Made by a program: the position numbers and the translations under genes. A stretch of DNA of 64,000 nt from Chitinophaga niabensis (GTDB lineage Bacteria > Bacteroidota > Bacteroidia > Chitinophagales > Chitinophagaceae), in the NCBI RefSeq assembly GCF_039545795.1, contig NZ_CP154260.1, forward strand, positions 6,577,001-6,641,000, given 5' to 3'. Every line of letters begins with the position of its first letter. The first letter of the stretch is position 1. This document shows, in pieces, positions 1 through 7,666 of the stretch. The notes beneath the pieces are model-generated. The model was not told the origin of the DNA. It did no database searches and saw only the letters and a program-made list of their open reading frames with translations.

Positions 1-44
1 TATGCTAAATAAATTTGCTTAAATTTAATAAAGATCTTACGCGT

Positions 45-818
45 ATGCCTACTGTAAAACTCTCATCAATAGCCACTACGGCCCCACAGAAGTTCGGGAA
101 GGAGCAAACCAAAGAGCAGTTCAGAAGGATCCAGGGTGAACTGGACGACTTGCAAAATCTCCTCTACGCTGAACATAAACATAGTTTATTGGTTGTATTA
201 CAGGGAATGGATGCCAGCGGTAAAGATGGCGTGATCCGTAATGTGTTTGGTATGATGAACCCGATGGGGGTACAGGTGCAGCCTTTTAAAGCACCTACGG
301 AAGAACAGATGGACCATGATTTCCTGTGGCGGATACATCAGCATGCACCCGCTAAGGGAATGATCCAGGTATTCAACCGCTCCCATTATGAGGATGTATT
401 GGTGCAACGTGTGCATAAATGGGTAGATGAAAAAACGATCAAAAGAAGATTTGATGCCATCAATGATTTTGAGAAACTGCTGACGGAACATAACGATACC
501 CACATTCTGAAATTCTATTTACACGTTTCACCGGAAGAACAAAAACAACGGCTCACAGAACGTACGCAGGACCCAACAAAAATGTGGAAGTACAACGAAA
601 AAGATTTTGCAGAAGCTAAACTCTTTAAAACATACTGGAAAGCATATGAAGATGTATTCCGGCAGTGCGATAAAGTGCCCTGGATCATTGTACCGGCAGA
701 TCAGAACTGGTATAAGGAATACGTGGTGGCTAAAACGGTAAGGGATACACTAAGATCATTGAAGATGAAGTTCCCTAAATTGCCGGTACCAAAAAATAAT
801 GAGGATAACCAAGCGTAA
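45..818 (+). CDS. polyphosphate kinase 2 family protein (PPK2)
   Basis: Cytoplasmic PPK2-family phosphotransferase, which moves phosphate between inorganic polyphosphate and nucleotides. A Walker A motif (GMDASGKDG, about residues 54-62) and the PPK2 segment NRSHYEDVLV (about 111-120) are visible, and the length (257 aa) fits a single-domain PPK2. A TTG at 15 would add ten residues; the ATG at 45 was chosen because the family-like N-terminus starts there. The class (AMP, ADP or general nucleotide substrate) cannot be settled by eye. It is the first gene of a plus-strand run with mscL 60 bp downstream. The family assignment is firm, the substrate is open. Confidence 0.9.
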   Translation: MPTVKLSSIATTAPQKFGKEQTKEQFRRIQGELDDLQNLLYAEHKHSLLVVLQGMDASGKDGVIRNVFGMMNPMGVQVQPFKAPTEEQMDHDFLWRIHQHAPAKGMIQVFNRSHYEDVLVQRVHKWVDEKTIKRRFDAINDFEKLLTEHNDTHILKFYLHVSPEEQKQRLTERTQDPTKMWKYNEKDFAEAKLFKTYWKAYEDVFRQCDKVPWIIVPADQNWYKEYVVAKTVRDTLRSLKMKFPKLPVPKNNEDNQA

Positions 819-878
819 ATTATTAATATCGCGGTTAGTATATACCATTCATTATTTCTTAACACTAAATTTTAGCGT

Positions 879-1253
879 ATGTCTTTTTTCAGTGAATTTA
901 AAGCCTTTGCCATGAAAGGCAATGTGATCGATCTCGCAGTGGGTGTTGTGATCGGCGCTGCTTTCGGAAAGATTGTAGGTTCTCTTGTTGATGCGATCAT
1001 TATGCCATTGGTAGGAATCCTGATCGGTGGATTTGATTTCAAAGGCCTGATGATCAAAGTGGGAACTGCCGAAGTGAAATACGGTATGTTTCTCCAGGCA
1101 ACGGTAGAATTCATAATAGTAGCCTTCGCTATCTTTCTCCTCGTAAGGGCTATTAACCGGCTGAAAAAACCAGAAGAACCCGTAGCACCTGCAGGCCCCA
1201 CCACAGAAGAGAAATTGCTGATGGAGATCCGCGATGCCATTAAACAAAAATAA
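879..1253 (+). CDS. mscL: large-conductance mechanosensitive channel MscL
   Basis: Inner-membrane channel that opens under membrane tension and releases solutes during hypo-osmotic shock. The 124-residue protein has the MscL N-terminal amphipathic stretch ([20 protein letters not shown]), the glycine- and alanine-rich pore helix TM1 (residues about 15-43), a short periplasmic loop, TM2 (about 70-92) and a charged C-terminal helix ending in KQK. The length is normal for the family. It follows the PPK2 gene by 60 bp and is followed by a hairpin at 1273-1299, so it probably ends that transcript. Confidence 0.95.
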   Translation: MSFFSEFKAFAMKGNVIDLAVGVVIGAAFGKIVGSLVDAIIMPLVGILIGGFDFKGLMIKVGTAEVKYGMFLQATVEFIIVAFAIFLLVRAINRLKKPEEPVAPAGPTTEEKLLMEIRDAIKQK

Positions 1254-1272
1254 TTCAACCTTGTTAAGATAG

Positions 1273-1299
1273 ACGGTTGGCCGGGCAACGGCCAACCGT
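1273..1299 (+). terminator. hairpin terminator after mscL
   Basis: A perfect 10-bp inverted repeat (ACGGTTGGCC and GGCCAACCGT) with a 7-nt loop lies 20 bp after the mscL stop codon. Only a weak T-rich tail follows, so termination may be partial. Confidence 0.6.
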
Positions 1300-1330
1300 T
1301 CACTATTTAATCTATATAACCAATTTGAGA

Positions 1331-2275
1331 ATGAAGAAGTTTTATTTAGCTGTTACCCTGTGCCTGCTGACCTTTGGATCCATACAGGCGCAAGACAATA
1401 GTATGAAGAAAGTAAGAGAAGAAGCAGCAGCCAAGATTAAGAATGCAGAGAAAGATACCACTGGCAGATTATGGAAGAAGGGAGGCAATTTTGGCCTCAT
1501 GTTCAACCAGGGATCTTTAACGAACTGGGCAGCAGGTGGTGATAAACTATCACTCTCCCTGCTCGGTACCTTAAACGCTTTCGCGAATTATAAAAAAGGA
1601 AAACACTCCTGGGATAATAATATTGACCTTGCTTACGGTTATGTGAACACCACCAGCCTTGGCAGCCGTAAAAGTGACGACCGGATTGATATGACCTCCA
1701 AATACGGGTACGAAATAGGAAAACACTGGTACCTGGGCGCTTTATTCAACCTCAGAACGCAGTTTGCAAATGGTTACCTGTATCCGGCAGACACTACCAG
1801 GCAACTGACATCTAAGTTCTTTGCTCCTGCATATATCGTACTGTCCCCGGGTATTGATTATATGCCCAATAAGGAGTTTTCATTGTTCATGTCCCCCATC
1901 ACTGCCCGCTGGGTAGTAGTGATGGACGATACCCTGTCTGCCAAAGGGGCCTATGGTGTGGATACCGGGAAACATGTAAAAGGGGAGTTCGGTGCTTACC
2001 TGGCCGCCACCTGGAACAAGGAAATTGTGAAGAACATCACATTCCGCTCAAAACTGGAGCTTTTTTCCAATTACAAACATAATCCACAGAATATAGACGT
2101 ATTCTGGACCAATACCCTGGCCCTGAAAGTGAACAAATGGATCAGTGCCAATGTGAATGTAGATATGATCTACGATGATGATGTGAAGGAGTTTGAAAAT
2201 ACCAAAACCGGCGTAAAAGGCCCCCGGCTACAAATAAAACAGGTGCTGGGCATAGGTCTTACCGCTAAATTCTGA
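1331..2275 (+). CDS. DUF3078 domain-containing secreted protein
   Basis: Predicted exported protein of 314 aa with a clear Sec signal peptide (MKKFYLAVTLCLLTFGSIQAQ). The remainder, with WAAGGD near residue 60 and many alternating aromatic/polar strands, matches the Bacteroidota-restricted DUF3078 family, probably an outer-membrane or periplasmic beta-rich protein of unknown role. An upstream in-frame start at 1277 would run through the mscL terminator and hide the signal peptide, so the ATG at 1331 was taken. A strong terminator follows at 2302. Function is unknown; family call good. Confidence 0.85.
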   Translation: MKKFYLAVTLCLLTFGSIQAQDNSMKKVREEAAAKIKNAEKDTTGRLWKKGGNFGLMFNQGSLTNWAAGGDKLSLSLLGTLNAFANYKKGKHSWDNNIDLAYGYVNTTSLGSRKSDDRIDMTSKYGYEIGKHWYLGALFNLRTQFANGYLYPADTTRQLTSKFFAPAYIVLSPGIDYMPNKEFSLFMSPITARWVVVMDDTLSAKGAYGVDTGKHVKGEFGAYLAATWNKEIVKNITFRSKLELFSNYKHNPQNIDVFWTNTLALKVNKWISANVNVDMIYDDDVKEFENTKTGVKGPRLQIKQVLGIGLTAKF

Positions 2276-2301
2276 TTCAGGGGATTTTCCTTATTTTTGA
2301 T

Positions 2302-2333
2302 AAACCTGTCGGGCCTACCGGCAGGTTTTTATT
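2302..2333 (+). terminator. Rho-independent terminator after the DUF3078 gene
   Basis: An 11-bp stem (AAACCTGTCGG with CCGGCAGGTTT, one G-T pair) and a 5-nt loop are followed by a T run. It separates the DUF3078 gene from scpA. Confidence 0.8.
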
Positions 2334-2341
2334 ATTTAATT

Positions 2342-3133
2342 ATGGCTAACGACCAAGAGATATACAAGATCAAATTAGCCCAGTTCGAGGGGCCGTTCGA
2401 TCTGTTGCTTTTCTTTATTGAAAGAGATGAACTGGATATTTATAATATCCCTATCACCAGTATTACCAACGACTTCCTGGATTATATCCACCATCTTGAA
2501 ACACTGAACATTGAGCTGGCCAGTGAATTCATCCTCTTCATTTCCACCCTGATGCGGATCAAGGCAAAAATGCTGATCCCCCGCAAAGAGCTGGACGAAG
2601 CGGGTAATGAAATTGACCCCCGTATGGAACTGGTAGATAAGATCCTGGAATACAAACGTTTCAAACAGGCAGCCGCAGAACTGGCGGAGAAAGAGGCGGA
2701 CCGTATGCTGCAGATGAAACGGGGTAATATTGCCCGGGAATTGGCCATCATTGGAGAAGTGACCAGCGAAGGCACTGAGGTACAGACCCTTACGCTTTTC
2801 AAACTTACCAAAACCTTTGAAAAGATCATGCAGCGGGTCAAGGAACGTAACAATAAACCCCAGCACGTGGTATATAAATATGACTATACCATGGAAGGCT
2901 CCCGGGAATATATGCTGGACCTGGCACGCACAGAAAGAACCATGGCCTTTGAAAAGATCTTCGATCATTGTAAAGACCGGGTACATGCAATATTCCTGTT
3001 CCTGGGTATGCTGGAACTGGTGCAGGCCAGGTTCCTCAGTATTATGGTAGGCGAAGGACGGAATAACTTTATCATCGATTATGTTGATCCTTCTGAAAGA
3101 CCGGAAGGAGAACCAGTAGTATTCGAAGAATAA
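2342..3133 (+). CDS. scpA: segregation and condensation protein A (ScpA)
   Basis: Kleisin subunit of the SMC-ScpAB condensin complex, which compacts and segregates the chromosome. The 263-residue protein has the ScpA N-terminal signature FEGPFDLLLFFIERDELDIY (about residues 14-33), the helix LIPRKEL and a C-terminal winged-helix region (RARFLSIMVG). The ATG at 2342 was chosen; an upstream in-frame start at 2297 would lie inside the terminator hairpin. scpB is not adjacent. The AraC-type gene starts 5 bp after the stop and may be cotranscribed. Confidence 0.93.
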   Translation: MANDQEIYKIKLAQFEGPFDLLLFFIERDELDIYNIPITSITNDFLDYIHHLETLNIELASEFILFISTLMRIKAKMLIPRKELDEAGNEIDPRMELVDKILEYKRFKQAAAELAEKEADRMLQMKRGNIARELAIIGEVTSEGTEVQTLTLFKLTKTFEKIMQRVKERNNKPQHVVYKYDYTMEGSREYMLDLARTERTMAFEKIFDHCKDRVHAIFLFLGMLELVQARFLSIMVGEGRNNFIIDYVDPSERPEGEPVVFEE

Positions 3134-3138
3134 ATAAA

Positions 3139-4053
3139 ATGGCAGAAAAGAAAGAACATATAGAGATCGTTTCTCTACCGGAATATGCACAAAGTGCAGA
3201 GGAAACCGCAGATTTCAGCGTATCCACCCTTTGCGGTATGGGGCCCAATTTCTTTGAACACCAGGAAGCTCCCCACCGGCATAACTTTTATACCATTTAC
3301 TGGATTAAAAAAGGGCAGCTCACACATACCATCGATGCCGTTACACATGTGGTAAAGGACAATACCCTGTTCTTCCTGGCCCCCGGTCAGGTACACCAGA
3401 TGAACTTCTCTGAGAAAGTGGATGGCTATATGATCGCTTTTCACGATTCCCTCATGTGCCCCAGCGACCAGTCCAAAATGTCCCTGGTCAGGAACCGCCT
3501 TTTTGTGAACGATCATTTCAGCTCTGTGATCCATATTGCCAGCAAATCAGATGAATCTGAACTGGAATGGATGGTAGGGCGCATGATGCAGGAAGTGGAA
3601 AATAAACAACCTAACTACGAAGTAGCCTTTCAAAACCTGTTGCAATACTTCCTCGTAGTGGCCTCCCGTAATGCGCCGCAGCCTATTTCCGTAATTCCGG
3701 AATACCACGCTAAACATAACAGCGCCCTGTTCATCAACTTCAAATCCCTCATTGAGGAAAAATACCAGCAGTTGAAAAACGTGTCCGACTATGCCGCCCT
3801 GCTGCATATCAAGCCCGTACTGCTCAATGAGATCAGCAAACAACTGTCCGGCATTACTGCAGGAGAGCATATCCGCAACCGCGTGATCCTGGAAGCCCAG
3901 CGCCTGTTATATAATACAGACCTTACCGCCAAAGAGATCGCCTATAAACTGGGTTTTGACGATCCGCACTACTTCTCCCGGTTCTTTAAGAAATACACCA
4001 ACCAGTCGCCCTCAGAGTTTAAAGAGCTGGCGAAAGTTCCTGTAAATCAATAA
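3139..4053 (+). CDS. AraC family transcriptional regulator
   Basis: DNA-binding regulator of 304 aa. The N-terminal half looks like a cupin-type sensor domain (HRHNFYTIYWIKKG, LAPGQVHQM), and the C-terminal ~100 residues carry the two-helix AraC/XylS module, with EIAYKLGFDDPHYFSRFFKK around residues 263-282 as the second helix-turn-helix. The ligand is not predictable. It starts 5 bp after scpA and precedes the pirin-YceI-OsmC cluster, which it may regulate; that link rests on position only. Confidence 0.9.
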   Translation: MAEKKEHIEIVSLPEYAQSAEETADFSVSTLCGMGPNFFEHQEAPHRHNFYTIYWIKKGQLTHTIDAVTHVVKDNTLFFLAPGQVHQMNFSEKVDGYMIAFHDSLMCPSDQSKMSLVRNRLFVNDHFSSVIHIASKSDESELEWMVGRMMQEVENKQPNYEVAFQNLLQYFLVVASRNAPQPISVIPEYHAKHNSALFINFKSLIEEKYQQLKNVSDYAALLHIKPVLLNEISKQLSGITAGEHIRNRVILEAQRLLYNTDLTAKEIAYKLGFDDPHYFSRFFKKYTNQSPSEFKELAKVPVNQ

Positions 4054-4124
4054 TTTAATTGGAAAGGGTAAAAATGTCCACCTTTTAAAGTGTTCTATCC
4101 ATTTCAGTTAGATGTTGTAACATG

Positions 4125-4132
4125 TAATTTTG
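4125..4132 (+). promoter_or_regulatory. -7 box of the pirin promoter
   Basis: TAATTTTG matches the Bacteroidota -7 consensus TAnnTTTG. A TTTC at 4102-4105 sits 19 bp upstream as a possible -33 element. A purine-rich ribosome binding site (AAAGGAG) lies shortly before the ATG at 4160. Confidence 0.5.
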
Positions 4133-4159
4133 TGTTGTCTTTAAAAGGAGAACACACAA

Positions 4160-5035
4160 ATGACAACCTTCAAAAAAGTAGCACGTATTTACCAGGGCGC
4201 ACAATCACATATGGTTGGCGATGGATTTAAAGTGCAGAACCTTTTCCCGAATGGCAATCGCAGCCTGGAAAAGCAGTTAAGCCCTTTCTTCCTGCTGGAC
4301 TATGCGGCCCCCAGCTACTTTCCTCCATCAGACAAACCCCGTGGTGTGGAAGAACATCCGCACCGTGGATTTGAAACCGTAACAATTGCTTACCAGGGTG
4401 CACTGGAACATCGTGATTCCGGTGGAAATGCAGGTAAAATTGCCGCAGGTGATGTGCAATGGATGACTGCAGCTTCCGGTGTGGTGCATGAAGAAAAGCA
4501 TGAAACGGAATTCACAAAGAACGGCGGCGTCCTTGAAATGGTACAGCTCTGGGTGAACCTTCCCAAAGCGCATAAAATGGATCCGCCCCGCTACCAGAAC
4601 CTGGAGAAAAAAGATATCCCTGTAGTGGACTTGGGCGAAGAAAGTTATCTGCGCATTATTGCCGGAGATTATAATGGACAAAAAGGCGCCGCAAAAACTT
4701 TTAGCCCGGTGAACTTGTTCGATATACAATTAAAGGCAGGTAAAACAATAACACTGCATTTACCGGAGGGTTATACCACAGGCATCGTTGCCCTGAAAGG
4801 TGAAGCCCGCTTCAATGATACACATACAGCAAAGGGAGTGGAGATCGCCGTGTTTGAAACAGCCGGTGAAACCATTACCATCACAGCACTCACAGATACC
4901 AGCCTGCTGGTGTTGAACGGGGAGCCTTTGAACGAAGCCATCTTCGCATATGGGCCCTTTGTAATGAATACGAAAGAAGAGATCATACAGGCTGTTGAAG
5001 ATTACAACAACGGCAAAATGGGCTCACTGAACTAA
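4160..5035 (+). CDS. pirin family protein (cupin)
   Basis: Bicupin of the pirin family, 291 aa. The N-terminal cupin carries the metal-ligand pattern HPHRGFETV (about residues 68-76), then GVVHEEKHE (about 110-118), which together provide the histidines and glutamate that bind Fe in pirins. A C-terminal pirin domain follows (PVNLFDIQLKAGK). Members act as quercetinases or redox-responsive proteins; the substrate here is unknown. It has a good ribosome binding site and its own promoter, and the YceI gene begins 46 bp downstream, probably in the same transcript. Confidence 0.9.
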   Translation: MTTFKKVARIYQGAQSHMVGDGFKVQNLFPNGNRSLEKQLSPFFLLDYAAPSYFPPSDKPRGVEEHPHRGFETVTIAYQGALEHRDSGGNAGKIAAGDVQWMTAASGVVHEEKHETEFTKNGGVLEMVQLWVNLPKAHKMDPPRYQNLEKKDIPVVDLGEESYLRIIAGDYNGQKGAAKTFSPVNLFDIQLKAGKTITLHLPEGYTTGIVALKGEARFNDTHTAKGVEIAVFETAGETITITALTDTSLLVLNGEPLNEAIFAYGPFVMNTKEEIIQAVEDYNNGKMGSLN

Positions 5036-5081
5036 GACCAATAAACACTAATCATTCATAAAAAATTAAAACTACAAACAA

Positions 5082-5609
5082 ATGGCAACCTGGAAAATTG
5101 ATGCGCTGCATAGCGAAATAGAATTTAAAGTAAAACACCTGATGATCACTAACGTGACCGGTTATTTCGGAGAATACGATGCTACCCTCAGCGGAGATAA
5201 GGATGATTTCAGCGATGCAAAGATCACTTTTGAATCAAACGTAAGCAGCATCAGCACCAAGAATACACAACGTGATGAACACCTGAAAGGCGAAGATTTC
5301 TTTGATGCGGCAAACCACCCTAAAATTACTTTTGCTTCTACCGAAGTAAAGAAGAAAGATGCTGAAAACTTTGTACTGAAAGGTGATCTGACCATCCGTG
5401 GTAATACCCGCCCCGTTGAACTGAACGTGGAATATACCGGGATTACAGTAGACCCTTATGGTCAAACCAAAGCCGGTTTTGAACTCACAGGTAAGATCAA
5501 CCGTAAAGATTTCGGTTTAACCTGGACGGCTACTACAGAAGCCGGTGGATTAGTGGTAAGTGATGAAGTGCGCCTGATCGCTGCCGTGCAAATGATCAAA
5601 CAAGCATAA
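5082..5609 (+). CDS. YceI family protein
   Basis: Lipocalin-like YceI-domain protein of 175 aa, nearly all domain: it begins WKIDALHSEIEFKVKHLM and includes the conserved RDEHLKGEDFFDAANHPKIT segment (residues about 63-82). Members of this family bind isoprenoid-type lipids and are often stress or base inducible. No signal peptide is visible, so this copy may be cytoplasmic. It lies between the first pirin and OsmC and is closed by the terminator at 5769. Confidence 0.92.
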   Translation: MATWKIDALHSEIEFKVKHLMITNVTGYFGEYDATLSGDKDDFSDAKITFESNVSSISTKNTQRDEHLKGEDFFDAANHPKITFASTEVKKKDAENFVLKGDLTIRGNTRPVELNVEYTGITVDPYGQTKAGFELTGKINRKDFGLTWTATTEAGGLVVSDEVRLIAAVQMIKQA

Positions 5610-5768
5610 GTAAACCAATCAATAGATACTACGGACCAATACCCGGCATAGAAGGTTAACGAGAGATAGGCTGGAAGCATGTGAGAAGGTTAAGAACTGC
5701 AGATGAGATACATGCCTGATGAAAGATTTTGTGGAATTAGTGCAGATGAATGTCTAGGGTTTTAGGTG

Positions 5769-5802
5769 AACCGGGCGATTTAATTCGCCCGGTTTTATTT
5801 AT
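5769..5802 (+). terminator. Rho-independent terminator after the pirin-YceI unit
   Basis: A perfect 10-bp stem (AACCGGGCGA and TCGCCCGGTT) with a 6-nt loop is followed by TTATTTATT. The 159 bases between the YceI stop and this hairpin hold no recognisable gene. Confidence 0.85.
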
Positions 5803-5876
5803 TAACAACGGGTTTACGATAATTCATTAATTTTAGACCTCTATCACTCACATTTCACCCATAAAAAATTTGAATC

Positions 5877-6287
5877 ATGAAAAGATCCGCATCTGCCAAT
5901 TGGAAAGGCACCGGTAAAGAAGGAAAAGGAACAGTTTCAACCCAAACAGGTGTATTGAGCAATACCCCCTATTCTTTCACCAGCCGTTTTGAAGATGGCG
6001 CAGGTACTAATCCTGAAGAACTGGTTGCTGCCGCACACGCAGGTTGCTTTACCATGAAGCTGAGCTTTGTTATTTCTGCAGCAGGTTTAACACCCGGTAA
6101 CATTGATACAAAAGCTACCATCACTTTTGAGAATGGCGCTATCACTAACAGCCACCTGGAAGTAACTGCCAGCGTACCTGGTTTGGATGCTGAAAAATTT
6201 GCGGAATATGCAAAAGATGCAGAAGAGAATTGCCCTATCTCCAAACTGCTCAACACAAAGATCACTATGGATGCAAAGCTGGTGTAA
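5877..6287 (+). CDS. OsmC family peroxiredoxin
   Basis: OsmC-type thiol peroxidase of 136 aa that reduces organic hydroperoxides. Both redox cysteines are visible: the first in AAHAGCFTMKLS (about residue 59) and the second in AEENCPISKLL (about residue 122). The length and the N-terminal SANWKGTGKEGKGT are typical for OsmC rather than Ohr. Its own terminator follows at 6311. It fits the stress theme of the flanking pirins and YceI. Confidence 0.93.
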   Translation: MKRSASANWKGTGKEGKGTVSTQTGVLSNTPYSFTSRFEDGAGTNPEELVAAAHAGCFTMKLSFVISAAGLTPGNIDTKATITFENGAITNSHLEVTASVPGLDAEKFAEYAKDAEENCPISKLLNTKITMDAKLV

Positions 6288-6310
6288 ACGAGCTTGCATA
6301 CAAATATTTC

Positions 6311-6347
6311 AAAGGCCGGAAAGCAATGCTGACGGCCTTTGTTGTTG
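6311..6347 (+). terminator. terminator after osmC-like gene
   Basis: An outer 8-bp stem (AAAGGCCG and CGGCCTTT) with an inner AGC/GCT pair in the loop region is followed by GTTGTTG. The T tail is imperfect. Confidence 0.6.
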
Positions 6348-6453
6348 TAAAGACTTATAAGGAATAGTGCATGCTTTTGTCGAATTCGTCCATTGATAAA
6401 AGCGCTTGTTTGAAGGATCTTTGCAATAGAAAAACAAACAGGAGGATTTAAAT

Positions 6454-7167
6454 ATGAAAACAGTTATTCACCGCGGAAATACCCGCGGATTCGCAGATCA
6501 CGGATGGTTGCAGTCTTATCACACCTTCAGCTTTGCAGGTTATTACAACCCCGAACGAATTCATTTCGGTGCATTACGCGTGCTGAACGATGATACTGTA
6601 AAAGGCGGCATGGGCTTCGGTGCACACCCCCACGATAATATGGAAATAGTAAGTATTCCTTTATCCGGCGCGTTGGAACATAAAGACAATACAGGCAGGC
6701 ATAAGATCATCAATCAGCACGATGTGCAGATCATGAGTGCCGGTAAAGGTATACAACACTCAGAGTTTAACGCTTCCAAAACAGAAACCGTTAAATTCCT
6801 GCAGATATGGTTGTTTCCAAAAGTAAAAGATATTCAACCCCGCTACGATCAGAAAACATTTGACCCTGCTGACCGGCATAATAAATTGCAGTTAGTGGTA
6901 GCACCTGAAGAAAGTGAAGAAACACTCTGGATCAACCAGGATGCATGGTTCTCTCTCGGGCAGTTCGATAAAGGCCAGACCCTTACTTACAGCCCTAAAT
7001 TAAAGGACAATGGTGCTTATCTTTTAGTGCTCAGCGGTAAGGTGAAAGTAGGAGATGAAATACTGGACAGCCGCGATGCTATAGCAGTTTCAGACTATGA
7101 TAAACTGGACCTCAGCGTGCAGGAAGATGCTTCATTTTTGTTAATGGATATACCCATGGTTGCCTGA
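6454..7167 (+). CDS. pirin family protein (YhaK-like)
   Basis: Second pirin-family bicupin, 237 aa. It shows HPHDNMEIVSIPLSGALEHKD (about 53-73) and GKGIQHSEFN (about 97-106), the ligand pattern of the shorter YhaK-like pirins. It starts with MKTVIHRGNTRGFADHGWL, a common family opening, behind a strong ribosome binding site (AGGAGG). It is shorter than the first pirin and not a recent duplicate of it. A terminator follows directly. The substrate is unknown. Confidence 0.9.
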   Translation: MKTVIHRGNTRGFADHGWLQSYHTFSFAGYYNPERIHFGALRVLNDDTVKGGMGFGAHPHDNMEIVSIPLSGALEHKDNTGRHKIINQHDVQIMSAGKGIQHSEFNASKTETVKFLQIWLFPKVKDIQPRYDQKTFDPADRHNKLQLVVAPEESEETLWINQDAWFSLGQFDKGQTLTYSPKLKDNGAYLLVLSGKVKVGDEILDSRDAIAVSDYDKLDLSVQEDASFLLMDIPMVA

Positions 7168-7175
7168 CAAAAACA

Positions 7176-7211
7176 ACAAACATCCGGTGAATAAAATCCC
7201 CGGATGTTTGT
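7176..7211 (+). terminator. terminator after second pirin gene
   Basis: A perfect 12-bp stem (ACAAACATCCGG and CCGGATGTTTGT) with a 12-nt loop begins 8 bp after the stop codon. The T tail is weak. Confidence 0.65.
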
Positions 7212-7288
7212 GCTTTGAAAGAGAAAAGTGTCGTAAATTAGAAGTGAAAGGGAAATCGATATGTTTATTTCAATTAAATCAATATATC

Positions 7289-7663
7289 ATGGAAGTACCA
7301 ACACAGACATCAGACCTGCAGGCACAGCTCCTCGCCTGGAGAGGAGAAGTTGACGAAGTCAGGAACAACATACGTTCCATGCGCAGCAGGTTGGAAGAAA
7401 TAGTCCCACTCCAGGCAGACCCGGAAAGAATGGTGGGCATCGAGCACTTTCAAAACCAGTTTATCCGCCAGCTGGAAGTTGCAGACGAAATGTGTCATGA
7501 TCTCAAACAATCGGCAAAAAGCATGGGTAACAACAACCCTGTTTTCATCCACCAGGACAGACCGATAGACGACTTCAATACCATGCAGGACCGTATGCAG
7601 GTTTTTCACAAACTACACGATGAATTAAAAGGGGAGTTCCACCAGTTCGAATCCTTCAAATAG
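7289..7663 (+). CDS. hypothetical protein with coiled-coil character
   Basis: Small acidic helical protein of 124 aa that I do not recognise. It is rich in E, Q, R and D with heptad-like spacing (residues about 10-40 and 85-120) and has no signal peptide or membrane segment, so it is probably cytoplasmic. The reading frame is open further upstream to 7160, but that extension crosses the pirin terminator; the ATG at 7289 was preferred. It converges on the PAS-domain gene, with only three bases between the two stop codons. Confidence 0.7.
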   Translation: MEVPTQTSDLQAQLLAWRGEVDEVRNNIRSMRSRLEEIVPLQADPERMVGIEHFQNQFIRQLEVADEMCHDLKQSAKSMGNNNPVFIHQDRPIDDFNTMQDRMQVFHKLHDELKGEFHQFESFK

Positions 7664-7666
7664 GCT

